64,000 bases of DNA from NCBI RefSeq assembly GCF_000725545.1, contig NZ_JNZP01000017.1:172873-236872 (forward strand). Reading direction: 5' to 3'. The stretch comes from Streptomyces exfoliatus. Lineage in GTDB: Bacteria; Actinomycetota; Actinomycetes; Streptomycetales; Streptomycetaceae. The translations under genes and the position numbers were made by a program. Positions 51,644 through 60,481 of this stretch are shown here, piece by piece (the first letter of the stretch is position 1; every line of letters begins with the position of its first letter). The notes below the pieces were generated by a model that was given only the letters and a program-made list of their open reading frames with translations, searched no databases and had not been told where the DNA came from.

Positions 51644-53008
51644 ATGCGACGTCCCACCCGCGGCAGAAGGTCCGCCACCCTCGCGGCCCTCGTGGCGCTC
51701 GCCCTCGCGGCGCCCCTCTCCGCCCTCACCACACCCGCCGGGGCCGACCCGGCGACGACCGCCGCCCGCATCGCCGCGGGCGCCGAGGAGGTGATCCGGC
51801 AGTACGAGGTCGCCGGACCGTCCACCCCGGCCGCCCGCACCGCGCTCATGGCCACCGGCGTCTCGATCGACGAGGTCGACGCACGTTCGGTCGTCGTCAG
51901 CGCCAACACCGAACAGCTGAAGAACCTCAAGGCGCTCGGCTACAAGCCGGTCGCCCTCCCCGGCCCGCCGAACCGCACGGCCGAGGGCGACACCCACGAC
52001 CACGGCCTCGGTGCGCTCGACTTCCCCTCCGCCGACGCGAGGTACCACAACTACGCGGAGATGAACACGGAGATCGACCAGCGCCTCGCCGCCTACCCGT
52101 CCATCATGCGCAAGCAGGTGATCGGGAAGTCGTACCAGGGCCGGGACATCGTCGCCATCAAGATCAGCGACAACGTCACCGCCGACGAGAACGAGCCCGA
52201 GGTCCTCTTCACCCACCACCAGCACGCCCGCGAGCACCTCACCGTCGAGATGGCGCTCTACCTGCTGCGCGAACTCGGCGCGGGCTACGGCACGGACTCC
52301 AGGGTCACCAACGCCGTGAACGGCCGTGAGATCTGGATCATCCCGGACCTCAACCCGGACGGCGGCGAGTACGACATCGCCTCCGGCTCGTACCGCAGCT
52401 GGCGCAAGAACCGTCAGCCCAACTCCGGTTCGTCGTACATCGGCACGGACATGAACCGGAACTGGAACTACAAGTGGGGCTGCTGCGGCGGCTCCTCCGG
52501 TTCCAAGAGCTCGGAGACCTACCGGGGCACGGCCCCCGAGTCGGCCCCCGAGGTGAAGGTCGTCTCCGACTTCGTGCGCGGCCGGGTGGTCGGCGGGAAG
52601 CAGCAGATCACGGCGGCCATCGACTTCCACACCTACAGCGAGCTGGTGCTCTGGCCCTTCGGCTGGACGACCGCGAACACCGCCCCGGGCATGACGCAGG
52701 ACGACCGGGACGCCTTCGCGACCGTCGGCGGGAAGATGGCCGCGAGCAACGGCTACACGCCCGAGCAGTCCAGCGACCTCTACATCACGGACGGCTCGAT
52801 CGACGACTACCTCTGGGGCGTGCACCGGATCTTCGGCTACACGTTCGAGATGTACCCGGCGTCGTCCTCGGGCGGCGGCTTCTACCCGCCCGACGAGGTC
52901 ATCGAGCGCGAGACGAGCCGCAACCGCGACGCGGTCCTCCAGCTCCTGGAGAACGCGGACTGCATGTACCGCTCGATCGGCAAGCAGGCCCAGTACTGCA
53001 CGGCCTGA
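51644..53008 (+). CDS. Secreted zinc carboxypeptidase (M14)
   Basis: 454-aa exported metallocarboxypeptidase T-like enzyme. Signal peptide about residues 1-35, a propeptide, then M14 domain: zinc ligands in [14 protein letters not shown] (HxxE) and AIDFHTYSE, substrate-binding [13 protein letters not shown], and catalytic Glu in [10 protein letters not shown]. Two or more cysteines (GCCGG, CMY, YCTA) suggest disulfides. ATG 51644 has AGGAG upstream. Terminator follows. Confidence 0.92.
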   Translation: MRRPTRGRRSATLAALVALALAAPLSALTTPAGADPATTAARIAAGAEEVIRQYEVAGPSTPAARTALMATGVSIDEVDARSVVVSANTEQLKNLKALGYKPVALPGPPNRTAEGDTHDHGLGALDFPSADARYHNYAEMNTEIDQRLAAYPSIMRKQVIGKSYQGRDIVAIKISDNVTADENEPEVLFTHHQHAREHLTVEMALYLLRELGAGYGTDSRVTNAVNGREIWIIPDLNPDGGEYDIASGSYRSWRKNRQPNSGSSYIGTDMNRNWNYKWGCCGGSSGSKSSETYRGTAPESAPEVKVVSDFVRGRVVGGKQQITAAIDFHTYSELVLWPFGWTTANTAPGMTQDDRDAFATVGGKMAASNGYTPEQSSDLYITDGSIDDYLWGVHRIFGYTFEMYPASSSGGGFYPPDEVIERETSRNRDAVLQLLENADCMYRSIGKQAQYCTA

Positions 53009-53022
53009 CGACACGTACGTGA

Positions 53023-53058
53023 CAGGGCGCCCCGGCGGTCCACCGCCGGGGCGCCCTG
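53023..53058. terminator. Bidirectional terminator hairpin
   Basis: Perfect 17-bp arms cagggcgccccggcggt / accgccggggcgccctg with a 2-nt gap, between convergent carboxypeptidase and RidA genes. Confidence 0.85.
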
Positions 53059-53067
53059 CCTCGGTTC

Positions 53068-53481
53068 TCAGCCGAGGACCGCGAGCGCGTCGATCTCGAT
53101 GAGGAGGCCGGCCGGGAGGCCGACGTACACGGTCGTACGGGCGGAGGCGGGGGCCTTGAGGCCCTGCTCCTCGAAGTACTGGTCGTAGATCTCGTTCATC
53201 TCGGCGAAGTGGTCCACGTCGGTGAGGTAGACGCGCGTCATCATGACGTCGTCCCAGCTCGCGCCGCCCTCCTCCAGGATCGCCTTGACGTTGGCGAAGG
53301 TCTGGAGGGTCTGCTCGCGCAGGCTCGGGCCCGCGACCGTCGGGGGCTGTCCTTCGACGGCCGGCAGGAAGCCGACCTGGCCGGCGACCTGGAGGATGTT
53401 GCCCTTCTTCACGCCGTGCGAGAACTTCGCCGGCGGGGTGGTGTGCGTGGGAGGGGTGAGGGCGATCTTCTCGATGGTCAT
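53068..53481 (-). CDS. RidA-family enamine/imine deaminase
   Basis: 137-aa protein of the RidA (YjgF) family, which hydrolyses reactive enamine/imine intermediates from PLP enzymes to keto acids. Motifs: GNILQVAGQVGF, REQTLQTFANVKAILEEGGASWDDVM, YLTDVDHFAEMNEIYDQYF and the C-terminal SARTTVYVGLPAGLLIEIDALA with the active-site Arg. ATG 53481 overlaps the iclR stop (ATGA). Its position suggests clean-up after the D-amino acid dehydratase-like enzyme encoded divergently. Confidence 0.9.
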   Translation of the reverse strand: MTIEKIALTPPTHTTPPAKFSHGVKKGNILQVAGQVGFLPAVEGQPPTVAGPSLREQTLQTFANVKAILEEGGASWDDVMMTRVYLTDVDHFAEMNEIYDQYFEEQGLKAPASARTTVYVGLPAGLLIEIDALAVLG

Positions 53482-54242
53482 GCGCTGGCTTCCTTCGTCG
53501 GGGCTTCGCCGGAGTACTCGCGGCTGATGGCGTCCGCGGTGCCGCGCACCTGCGGGAGGAGGGAGAGGAGTTCCTCGGCGGTGACGACCACGTTGGGCGC
53601 CGAGACCGACATGGCGGCGACGACGCGCCCGTCGGCGCCGCGGATGGGGGCGCCGACGCAGTTGATGGACTCCTCGTGGCCGCCGAGGTCGGTGGCCCAG
53701 CCCTGTTCGCGTACGGTCGCCAGCTCCTTGAGGAAGGCGGCGGCGTTCGGGGTCGAACGGGACGTGTACGGCGGGTAGTCGAGCTTGCCCGCGACGGCGC
53801 GGCGCTCCGGCTCCGGCAGGTCGGCGAGGAGCAGCTTGGCGACGGCGGCGACGGTGATCGCGACGGGCTTGCCGATGCGGGAGTACATGCGGACCGGGTA
53901 GCGGCTCTCGACCTTGTCGATGTAGAGGACCTCGCCCTCCTCGTACACGGCGAGGTGGACGGTGTGACCGATGCGCTCGTTGAGGGCCGTGAGGTAGGGG
54001 TGGGCGATCTCGCGGATGTCGAGGTTCTCGACGGCCTCCTGCGCGAGGGCGAAGAGCCGGGCGCCGAGGCGGTAGCGCTGGTCCTGCTGCCGGTGGACGA
54101 GCCCGTGCTCGTGGAGGGTGCGCAGCAGGCGCAGGGCCGTGGACTTGTGGACACCGAGCCGCTCGGCGACCTGGCCGAGGTCGGCGGGGCCCTGGGCGAG
54201 CAGCGGCAGGATGCTGAGCGCCCGGTCGACGGTCTGGCTCAT
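53478..54242 (-). CDS. IclR-family transcriptional regulator
   Basis: 254-aa regulator. N-terminal wHTH (about residues 1-65: DRALSILPLLAQGPADLGQVAERLGVHKSTALRLLRTL) and C-terminal IclR ligand domain (about 75-245, with INCVGAPIRGADGRVVAAMSVS). Overlaps ridA by 4 nt and the kinase gene by 4 nt, so kinase-iclR-ridA form one coupled operon. It likely controls both this operon and the divergent D-amino acid genes; candidate sites lie at 55447-55481. Confidence 0.92.
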   Translation of the reverse strand: MSQTVDRALSILPLLAQGPADLGQVAERLGVHKSTALRLLRTLHEHGLVHRQQDQRYRLGARLFALAQEAVENLDIREIAHPYLTALNERIGHTVHLAVYEEGEVLYIDKVESRYPVRMYSRIGKPVAITVAAVAKLLLADLPEPERRAVAGKLDYPPYTSRSTPNAAAFLKELATVREQGWATDLGGHEESINCVGAPIRGADGRVVAAMSVSAPNVVVTAEELLSLLPQVRGTADAISREYSGEAPTKEASA

Positions 54243-55366
54243 GGCGTACGTACCTCCTGGTCGTCCCCCGTCCAGCCGGGGCCGAGGTGAAGTGTGCCCC
54301 AGGCGGCCTCGTCGAGCGCGGCCAGCCGGTCGGCGTGGGCGCGGCGGGGAGGTGTGGCCAGGTCGGCGGGGACGGTGAGGGCGGCGGCGGCCATGAGGTG
54401 GCCGTGGCGGAGCCGGGTCCGCGTGTCGAGTCCGCGGAGGGTGGCGGACAGGAACCCGGCGGCGAAGGCGTCGCCGGCGCCGACGGGGGCGACGACGTCG
54501 ACGCGGGGGGCGGGGACGGAAGTCTCAGCCCCGCCCGGGGGTCCCCCCACGGCCGCGAGGGCGTGGGGGGAGTTTGAGGCGCGGGGGTCCGGGGGCGGAG
54601 CCCCCGGTTCGGGACGGGGCGGGGTGGGGAAAGATCCCGCGCGGCGCTCGAACACGACCGCGCCCTCCCCACCCCTCTTCACCACCAGCACCGCCGGCTC
54701 CCGCAGCATCGCCCGGATCGTGTCCGGCTCGCCCACCCCCCACAACGCCTCCGCCTCGTCCGCGCCGACGAAGACGAGATCCGCCCGCCGGGCCAGTTCG
54801 AGCAGTACGCCGGCGGCTCCGACACCGTCCCGCCACAGCCCTGGCCGGTGGTTGACGTCGAACGACACGAGCGGGCGACCGGGGCGAGGGGCCGTGAGGT
54901 CCCGCATCAGAGCCAGGCAGTCCGCGGACAGGGCGGCCGTGATCCCGGTGAGGTGAAGGATCCGCGCGTCGGCGACGGAATCGTAGGGGACGGTGGCGGG
55001 CGACATGGCCGAGGCGGCCGACCCCGCCCGGTAGTAGGCGACCTCGTGGGCGCCGGTGGCCCTGTCGTCGGCCGTACGGAAGTAGACCCCCGTCGGCCGG
55101 TCCGGGTCGCGGTCCACGGCCCGGACGTCGACGCCGTACGCGCCGATCGTCTCCACCAGATGGTCGCCGAACCCGTCCCGGCCGACGCGGCCGACCCACT
55201 TCACCCGGTGTCCGGCGGCGGCGAGCGCGCAGGCGACGTTGGACTCGGCGCCGCCGATCGCGCGGGTGAAGGCGGGGACGTCGGCGAGGCGGCCCGGCCG
55301 GACGGGAAGGAAGGTGACCATGGACTCGCCGACGCACACCACGTCCGGGGGCGCGTGTCCGCTCAC
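54239..55366 (-). CDS. PfkB-family carbohydrate kinase with a repeat-derived insertion
   Basis: 375-aa ribokinase/KDG-kinase-like enzyme, about 40 residues longer than usual. N-terminal motif VGESMVTFLPVRPG, GGAESNVACALA, VSFDVNHRPGLW, and catalytic APVGAGDAFAAGF (Asp of GAGD). Between GAVVFERRAG and PRVDVVAPVGAGD lies a Pro/Gly-rich insert starting SFPTPPRPEPGAPPPDPRAS, encoded by an intergenic-type repeat (54522-54635). Sugar-acid substrate is probable given the context. ATG 55366. Divergent from the deaminase gene. Confidence 0.85.
   Translation of the reverse strand: MSGHAPPDVVCVGESMVTFLPVRPGRLADVPAFTRAIGGAESNVACALAAAGHRVKWVGRVGRDGFGDHLVETIGAYGVDVRAVDRDPDRPTGVYFRTADDRATGAHEVAYYRAGSAASAMSPATVPYDSVADARILHLTGITAALSADCLALMRDLTAPRPGRPLVSFDVNHRPGLWRDGVGAAGVLLELARRADLVFVGADEAEALWGVGEPDTIRAMLREPAVLVVKRGGEGAVVFERRAGSFPTPPRPEPGAPPPDPRASNSPHALAAVGGPPGGAETSVPAPRVDVVAPVGAGDAFAAGFLSATLRGLDTRTRLRHGHLMAAAALTVPADLATPPRRAHADRLAALDEAAWGTLHLGPGWTGDDQEVRTP
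54522..54635. repeat. Intergenic-type GC-rich repeat inserted in the PfkB gene
   Basis: About 114 bp with two hairpins: ccccccacg...cgtgggggg (54544-54570) and ccgggggcggagcccccgg (54588-54607), flanked by cagccccgcc and gggcggggtgggg. From memory this composite is a frequent intergenic sequence in Streptomyces. Here it lies in frame inside a coding sequence. Confidence 0.65.
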
Positions 55367-55446
55367 TCTCGGCTCCCTGTGGCTGCTGCGGGGCTGCGGG
55401 GCGGGTCCATTGACCGGCCCTCGGCCCGGATGTTAGACAGCCGTGA

Positions 55447-55481
55447 GCAATATGCGCAATGAGCGTTGCACATCCCGCAAC
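55447..55481. promoter_or_regulatory. Candidate IclR operator in the divergent D-amino-acid promoter region
   Basis: Four GCAA/TTGC half-sites within 35 bp, including GTTGC-N7-GCAAC (55465-55481) and GCAA-N6-TTGC (55456-55469). Located between the divergent kinase and deaminase genes, 21 nt before the latter's start. Confidence 0.45.
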
Positions 55482-55501
55482 GTCCACGACGAGGAGGCCT
55501 C

Positions 55502-56809
55502 ATGCCCGACCTGGCGAACGAGACGCCCGCGCTGGTGAACGAGACGCCCGCCCTGACCGACGAGCGCGTCGACCACCGCTTCAAGGGTCTGCCCCCGGAT
55601 GCCGAGGGCCTGACCGTCGGCGAGCTCTCCGCCCAGCGGCGCAACCTCTTCACCGGCGGCTACACCACCCCCGTCCTCGCCCTCTCCGCCGAGTCCGTCG
55701 AGCACAACCTGCGCCTCCTGGAGACCTACGCCGAGCGGCACGGGCTCGCGTTCGCCCCGCACGGCAAGACCTCGATGGCCCCCCAGCTCTTCGACCGGCA
55801 GCTGGAGCACGGCGCGTGGGGCATCACCGCCGCCGTCCCCCACCAGGCCCGCGTCTACCGGGCCCACGGCATCGCGCGGATCTTCCTCGCCAACGAGCTC
55901 GTCGACGCCGCCGCCCTGCGCTGGCTCGCCGCCGAACTCGACGCCGACCCGGACTTCCGCTTCCTCTGTTACGTCGACTCCGTGCGCGGCGTCGAGCTGA
56001 TGGACGAGGCCCTGCGCGCGGCGGGCGCGGCCCGCCCCGTGGACGTCGTGGTCGAGCTGGCCGCCGGCGCGGACGGCCGCACGGGCGTACGGACCGGGGC
56101 GGAGTGCGCGGCAGTCGCCGACGCGGTCGGGGGCGTCGCCACGCTGCGGCTCGTCGGCGTCGCCGGGTACGAGGGCACGATGCCGGGTGCCGACGCCGAG
56201 CGGGTACGGGAGTGGCTCCACCGGCTCGTGGGGCTCGCGGCGGACTTCGACAAGGCAGGCCGCTTCGACCCCTCGATCGGCGAGATCGTCGTGAGCGCGG
56301 GCGGCAGCGAGTGGTTCGACGCGGTCGCCGAGGTCTTCGAGGAGACGCCCGAACTGTCTCTGCCCGTCCTGAAGCTGCTGCGCTCCGGCGCGTACGTCTC
56401 GCACGACGACGGCCAGTACCGCGAGAGGACCCCCTTCAACCGGATCCCCGAGGAGGGCGCGCTGCGACCCGCGTTCCGGCTGTGGTCGCAGGTCGTCTCC
56501 CGGCCGTCCGCCGAGCAGGCCTTCACCAACGCGGGCAAGCGGGACGCCGCTCACGACCTGCACCTCCCGGAGGCTCAGGTGGTCCGCGACGCCCGTACGG
56601 GCGAGATCCGCGCGGCGGAGGGCGTCACCGTCTCGGGCCTCTCCGACCAGCACGCCTGGCTCGCCACCGCGCCGGAGGCGGACCTGGAGGTCGGCGACTG
56701 GATCGGCATGGGTCTCTCGCACCCCTGCACGTCCTTCGACAAGTGGCAGCTGATCCCGCTCGTCGAGGCCGACGGCACGGTGGTCGACCACATCCGCACC
56801 TTCTTCTGA
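55502..56809 (+). CDS. D-threonine aldolase/D-serine dehydratase-like PLP enzyme
   Basis: 435-aa PLP enzyme of the alanine-racemase-like fold type III group annotated as amino acid deaminase/aldolase. PLP lysine lies in FAPHGKTSMAPQLFD (about residue 89). Other signs: GYTTPVLALSAESVEHN, VDVVVELAAGADGRTGVRT, VAGYEGTMPG, YVSHDDGQYRERTPF, and C-terminal SDQHAWL with GLSHPCTSFDKW (zinc ligands His/Cys as in metal-activated D-serine dehydratase). ATG 55502 has AGGAGG upstream. Predicted to deaminate or split D-amino acids released by the next gene's product. Confidence 0.85.
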   Translation: MPDLANETPALVNETPALTDERVDHRFKGLPPDAEGLTVGELSAQRRNLFTGGYTTPVLALSAESVEHNLRLLETYAERHGLAFAPHGKTSMAPQLFDRQLEHGAWGITAAVPHQARVYRAHGIARIFLANELVDAAALRWLAAELDADPDFRFLCYVDSVRGVELMDEALRAAGAARPVDVVVELAAGADGRTGVRTGAECAAVADAVGGVATLRLVGVAGYEGTMPGADAERVREWLHRLVGLAADFDKAGRFDPSIGEIVVSAGGSEWFDAVAEVFEETPELSLPVLKLLRSGAYVSHDDGQYRERTPFNRIPEEGALRPAFRLWSQVVSRPSAEQAFTNAGKRDAAHDLHLPEAQVVRDARTGEIRAAEGVTVSGLSDQHAWLATAPEADLEVGDWIGMGLSHPCTSFDKWQLIPLVEADGTVVDHIRTFF

Positions 56810-56829
56810 GAGGGACCGGGGAGAGAGCC

Positions 56830-58422
56830 ATGGATCTGGTCATCCGCGACGCCGAGGTCGTCGACGGCACCGGCGGCCCGTCCTACCGGGCCGACGTGGC
56901 GGTCGCCGACGGCCGGATCGCCGCGATCGTGCAGGAGGGCGCGGCGGCCGGCTGTCAGCGTCCGACCGGCCGCCGTGTCCTGGACGCTGAGGGCCTCGTG
57001 CTCTCCCCCGGTTTCATCGACATGCACGCCCACAGCGACCTCGCGCTGCTCCGCGACCCGGACCACAGCGCGAAGGCCGCGCAGGGCGTGACCCTCGAAA
57101 TCCTGGGCCAGGACGGCCTGTCGTACGCCCCGGTCGACGACCGCACGCTCGCGCAGGTGCGCACGGCGATCACCGGCTGGAACGGGTACGGCGAGGACGT
57201 CGACTTCGACTGGCGGACGGTCGGCGAGTACCTGGACCGCCTGGACCGCGCGCACGGCGGCCGGGGCATCGCCGTGAACGCCGCGTACCTGGTCCCCCAG
57301 GGCACGGTGCGGATGCTGGCCGTCGGCTGGGAGGACCGCGCCGCCACCGGGGCGGAGCTCGACCGGATGCGGCGGCTCGTCGCCGAGGGCCTTGAGCAGG
57401 GCGCGGTCGGCATGTCGTCCGGCCTGACGTACACGCCGGGGATGTACGCGCCCGACGCCGAACTCACCGAACTGTGCCGGGTGGTGGCCGAGTACGGCGG
57501 CTACTACTGCCCGCACCACCGCTCGTACGGGGCGGGAGCCCTTGAGGCGTACGAGGAGATGGTGCGGCTCACCCGCGACGCGGGCTGCGCCCTCCACCTC
57601 GCCCACGCCACGATGAACTTCGGCGTGAACGAGGGCAGGGCGCCCGAGCTCCTCGCCCTCCTGGACGGGGCCCTCGACGCGGGCGCGGACATCAGCCTCG
57701 ACACGTACCCGTACACGCCCGGCTGTACGACCCTGGTCGCCCTGCTGCCCAGCTGGGCGAGCGAGGGCGGCCCGGAGGCGGTGCTCGCGCGGCTGCGGGA
57801 CGAGGAGACGGCCGAGCGGATCCGCCACCACCTCGAAGTCACCGGCTCGGACGGCTGCCACGGCGTGCCGGTGGACTGGCACACGATCGAGATCGCGGGC
57901 GTGACCGGTCCCGGCCTCGCCGGGTTCACGGGCCGCCGCCTGGACGGCTGGGCGACGGCCCGCCGGCTCCTGCTCGACGACCGGCTCGGCACGACGATCC
58001 TCCAGCACGTGGGCCATGAGGAGAACGTCCGGACGATCATGCGGCACCGGGTGCACACGGGCGGCTCGGACGGCATCCTGCAGGGCCTGAAGCCGCACCC
58101 GCGCGCGTACGGCACGTTCCCCGAGTACCTCGGGCGGTACGTGCGCGAGCTCGGCGTCCTCTCCCTGGAGGAGTGCGTCGCCCACCTCACCTCCCGCCCG
58201 GCGGCCCGCCTCCGTCTCCCGGACCGGGGCCGGATCCGGGAGGGCTTCGTGGCGGACCTGGTCCTCTTCGACCCGGAGACGGTGGCGTCGGGCGCGACGT
58301 ACGCCGCACCGCGCACCCTGCCGGTGGGCATCCCGCACGTCCTGGTCGACGGCAGATTCGTGATCGAGGACGGCCGGCGGACGGACACCCTCGCGGGCCG
58401 CACGATCCGCCGCGCCCCCTAG
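56830..58422 (+). CDS. N-acyl-D-amino-acid deacylase (D-aminoacylase)
   Basis: 530-aa amidohydrolase that removes N-acyl groups from D-amino acids. Metal site: SPGFIDMHAHSDLALL (HxH), carboxylated or Cys/His ligands near CPHHRSYG and LHLAHATMN, and catalytic Asp in HTGGSDGILQG. C-terminal amidohydrolase strand LVLFDPETV. 20 nt after the deaminase gene. Its TAG shares CTAG (58419-58422) with the stop of the convergent SMI1/KNR4 gene. Confidence 0.9.
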   Translation: MDLVIRDAEVVDGTGGPSYRADVAVADGRIAAIVQEGAAAGCQRPTGRRVLDAEGLVLSPGFIDMHAHSDLALLRDPDHSAKAAQGVTLEILGQDGLSYAPVDDRTLAQVRTAITGWNGYGEDVDFDWRTVGEYLDRLDRAHGGRGIAVNAAYLVPQGTVRMLAVGWEDRAATGAELDRMRRLVAEGLEQGAVGMSSGLTYTPGMYAPDAELTELCRVVAEYGGYYCPHHRSYGAGALEAYEEMVRLTRDAGCALHLAHATMNFGVNEGRAPELLALLDGALDAGADISLDTYPYTPGCTTLVALLPSWASEGGPEAVLARLRDEETAERIRHHLEVTGSDGCHGVPVDWHTIEIAGVTGPGLAGFTGRRLDGWATARRLLLDDRLGTTILQHVGHEENVRTIMRHRVHTGGSDGILQGLKPHPRAYGTFPEYLGRYVRELGVLSLEECVAHLTSRPAARLRLPDRGRIREGFVADLVLFDPETVASGATYAAPRTLPVGIPHVLVDGRFVIEDGRRTDTLAGRTIRRAP

Positions 58423-60350
58423 GGCTTCGTCCCCCCGCGTTCAGGGCGGTGCAGCACGAATCTGGCGTAGGCGAAGCTCTCGCCCGCGCGGGGTGCCCGG
58501 GTCCAGGACCGTGTCGTGAAGGTACGGAGCCTGCCCCGGGTCAGTGCGAAGCGGGGGAGCGACAGACCGAGTTCGGCGTGCAGGGCCTCCAGTGCGCGCC
58601 GCTCGTTGTCCGGGCCGGTGTCCTGCGGACGGAACAGCCGTTCGGGGTCCAGGGCCTCGGGTATCGCGCCGGATCGCTGGATCTCCGTACCCCGCACGGT
58701 GAAGGCGTAGAGCTCCTGGCCGTGTTCGGCCACCGACACGTGGAAGGCCGCCGGGTGGTCCGGGGACGAGCGCCTCGGGTCGGACCACACCACCACCGCG
58801 CGGCCGGACGGGGAGGCGGCCGCGGCCGGGGACAGGAACAGGCCGTGCAGGTGGCGGAGGGAGGGCCCGTCGAAGGCGAAGGCCCACCCTTCGGCCGTGC
58901 GACCGGCGGCGACGACGGCCCGGTCCTCCCAGAGTTCCACGCCCTCCCGCTCGTGCGGCTGGGGCGCACGCCGGAAAGACCTCGACAGATCGACGGGCGC
59001 GCTCAGTTCGGCGCCCTCCTCGCCGATCAGGGCGGGCAGGCCGGAGGGGTCGACCCCCTCGACCCAGACGCAGCGGTAGCCGTCGAGCGGCTGCCCGTAC
59101 CTGAACGGCCCCGCCAGCCAGGCGAGGCCCGGCGGATCGAGATCGGGCACCGGCTCGGGAACGGGTCCCGTCTCCCCTGCCCGCGGTGTCGCGAGGATCT
59201 CCCGCCCGCGCTCCGGAGTGATCAGCGGCCCCAGGACCGGATCGGCGAGCAGACCGAGCGGGACGACCATCAGGGGTCCTGGCGCCTCCCACAGCGGCAG
59301 CGCGTCCCGCAGCACGTGCCACGCGGCGTCGGTCGCGCCCCAGCGGGCCGCCTCCCGGGCCTCGGCGACGGCCCGGCCCCACGGACCGGGAGGCGCGTAC
59401 CGGTGGGTGCCTTCCCGCACGGCGCCCAGTACGGCCTCGGCGATCTCGGGGGCGGCCCCCCGGGCGGCCATCATCCGCAGCCACTGCTCGTCCGCGCCCG
59501 ACCGCCCCCGGCCGTTCGCCTGCTCCATGGCCTCCAGGGGCAGGACCTCCGGCTGGTACAGCGGGTCCGCCACCAGGTGGCCGAGGCCCTGGGAGCCGCC
59601 CGGAGCGAGCAACTGCCTGAGCTGGTTCAGCAGGACGGCGCTGCGCGGCCTCCCGAAGGAGAACGCCTCCTCCAGGAGCGGCAAGGCCTCCTCGTACCGT
59701 CCGCGCAGGGCCAGCAGGTGCGCCTCGTCCACGTGGGCGTCCTGGGCGCGCGTGGTCGCGTTCACGAAGTCGGGTTGCGCCGCCCGGTCGGCGTGGAAGC
59801 GCCGGTACATGCTCTCCATGTACGCGCGGAACGAGGGGTAGCGGTCGGGCGTTTCACCGCTCCAGCCCTGGTAGACGTAGAGCGCCCACTCGCCGTCCTG
59901 GTCGCGGTCGCCCGGGTCGAGAAGGGCGTGCGACATGTCGGAGTCCGTTTCGAGGCGCAGCGCCCGCCGCCACATTCCGGCCAGCAGGACGTCCTCCTCG
60001 CGCGGATCGTCGCCCTGATCCGGCTCGTACAGCTCGGTCATGCCGTACGGGTCCTGGAACCAGTCGATGTCCGCGGCGCCCCCGAGTCGGTAGATGGCGG
60101 CCGTCTGGTCGACGTGCCACCCGTCGCTCGCGGCCAGGAACGACCGGTACGAGGGCGGAAGGCGTCGCCCCAGCCGCTCCTCGGCCGCGGCGATGGCCGC
60201 CTCGCCGGCCCCGGGCCTGCCGGGACCGGCGAGAACCCCCGCGCCCGGGTCCTCATCCGAATCCTCCTGCGGGTCCGCGTCCGCGCGCGGAACCCACTCC
60301 TCCTGCCACCGTCCCAGGAACTCGTACCAGTCGAAAGGTGCGCTGCTCAT
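58419..60350 (-). CDS. SMI1/KNR4 family protein, large
   Basis: 643-aa protein. A SMI1/KNR4 domain spans about residues 45-190 (AEERLGRRLPPSYRSFLAASDGWHV, IDWFQDPYGM, WALYVYQGWSGETPDRYPSFRAYME), the fold of many polymorphic-toxin immunity proteins and of cell-wall regulators. Residues 200-300 are TPR-like helices; the rest is a repeat-rich region without recognised domain. ATG 60350 chosen at MSSAPFDWYEF. Divergent from the 266-aa Cys-rich protein at 60482 with a 131-bp promoter gap holding a direct repeat. Confidence 0.82.
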   Translation of the reverse strand: MSSAPFDWYEFLGRWQEEWVPRADADPQEDSDEDPGAGVLAGPGRPGAGEAAIAAAEERLGRRLPPSYRSFLAASDGWHVDQTAAIYRLGGAADIDWFQDPYGMTELYEPDQGDDPREEDVLLAGMWRRALRLETDSDMSHALLDPGDRDQDGEWALYVYQGWSGETPDRYPSFRAYMESMYRRFHADRAAQPDFVNATTRAQDAHVDEAHLLALRGRYEEALPLLEEAFSFGRPRSAVLLNQLRQLLAPGGSQGLGHLVADPLYQPEVLPLEAMEQANGRGRSGADEQWLRMMAARGAAPEIAEAVLGAVREGTHRYAPPGPWGRAVAEAREAARWGATDAAWHVLRDALPLWEAPGPLMVVPLGLLADPVLGPLITPERGREILATPRAGETGPVPEPVPDLDPPGLAWLAGPFRYGQPLDGYRCVWVEGVDPSGLPALIGEEGAELSAPVDLSRSFRRAPQPHEREGVELWEDRAVVAAGRTAEGWAFAFDGPSLRHLHGLFLSPAAAASPSGRAVVVWSDPRRSSPDHPAAFHVSVAEHGQELYAFTVRGTEIQRSGAIPEALDPERLFRPQDTGPDNERRALEALHAELGLSLPRFALTRGRLRTFTTRSWTRAPRAGESFAYARFVLHRPERGGTKP

Positions 60351-60363
60351 GCCCGAACGGTGC

Positions 60364-60413
60364 CATCCGGTACTGACATCCGTACCGCAGTTCGGCGCCG
60401 GCATCCGGTACTG
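60364..60413. repeat. 12-bp direct repeat in a divergent promoter region
   Basis: catccggtactg occurs at 60364-60375 and at 60402-60413, 38 bp start to start. Similar flanking bases (gcatccg-like) extend the match. May be a shared operator of both genes. Confidence 0.5.
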
Positions 60414-60481
60414 GCGTCCGCGGCGCCCTCATCCGTACGCGCAGCCGATGCCGTGGGACGGGCCGCCTAACATCCCGTGTC

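Noticed and set aside
51572..54154. Large kinase reading frame extending over the carboxypeptidase, RidA and IclR region
   Set aside because: Shadow frame opposite or out of frame with real genes; kinase homology begins after 51571.
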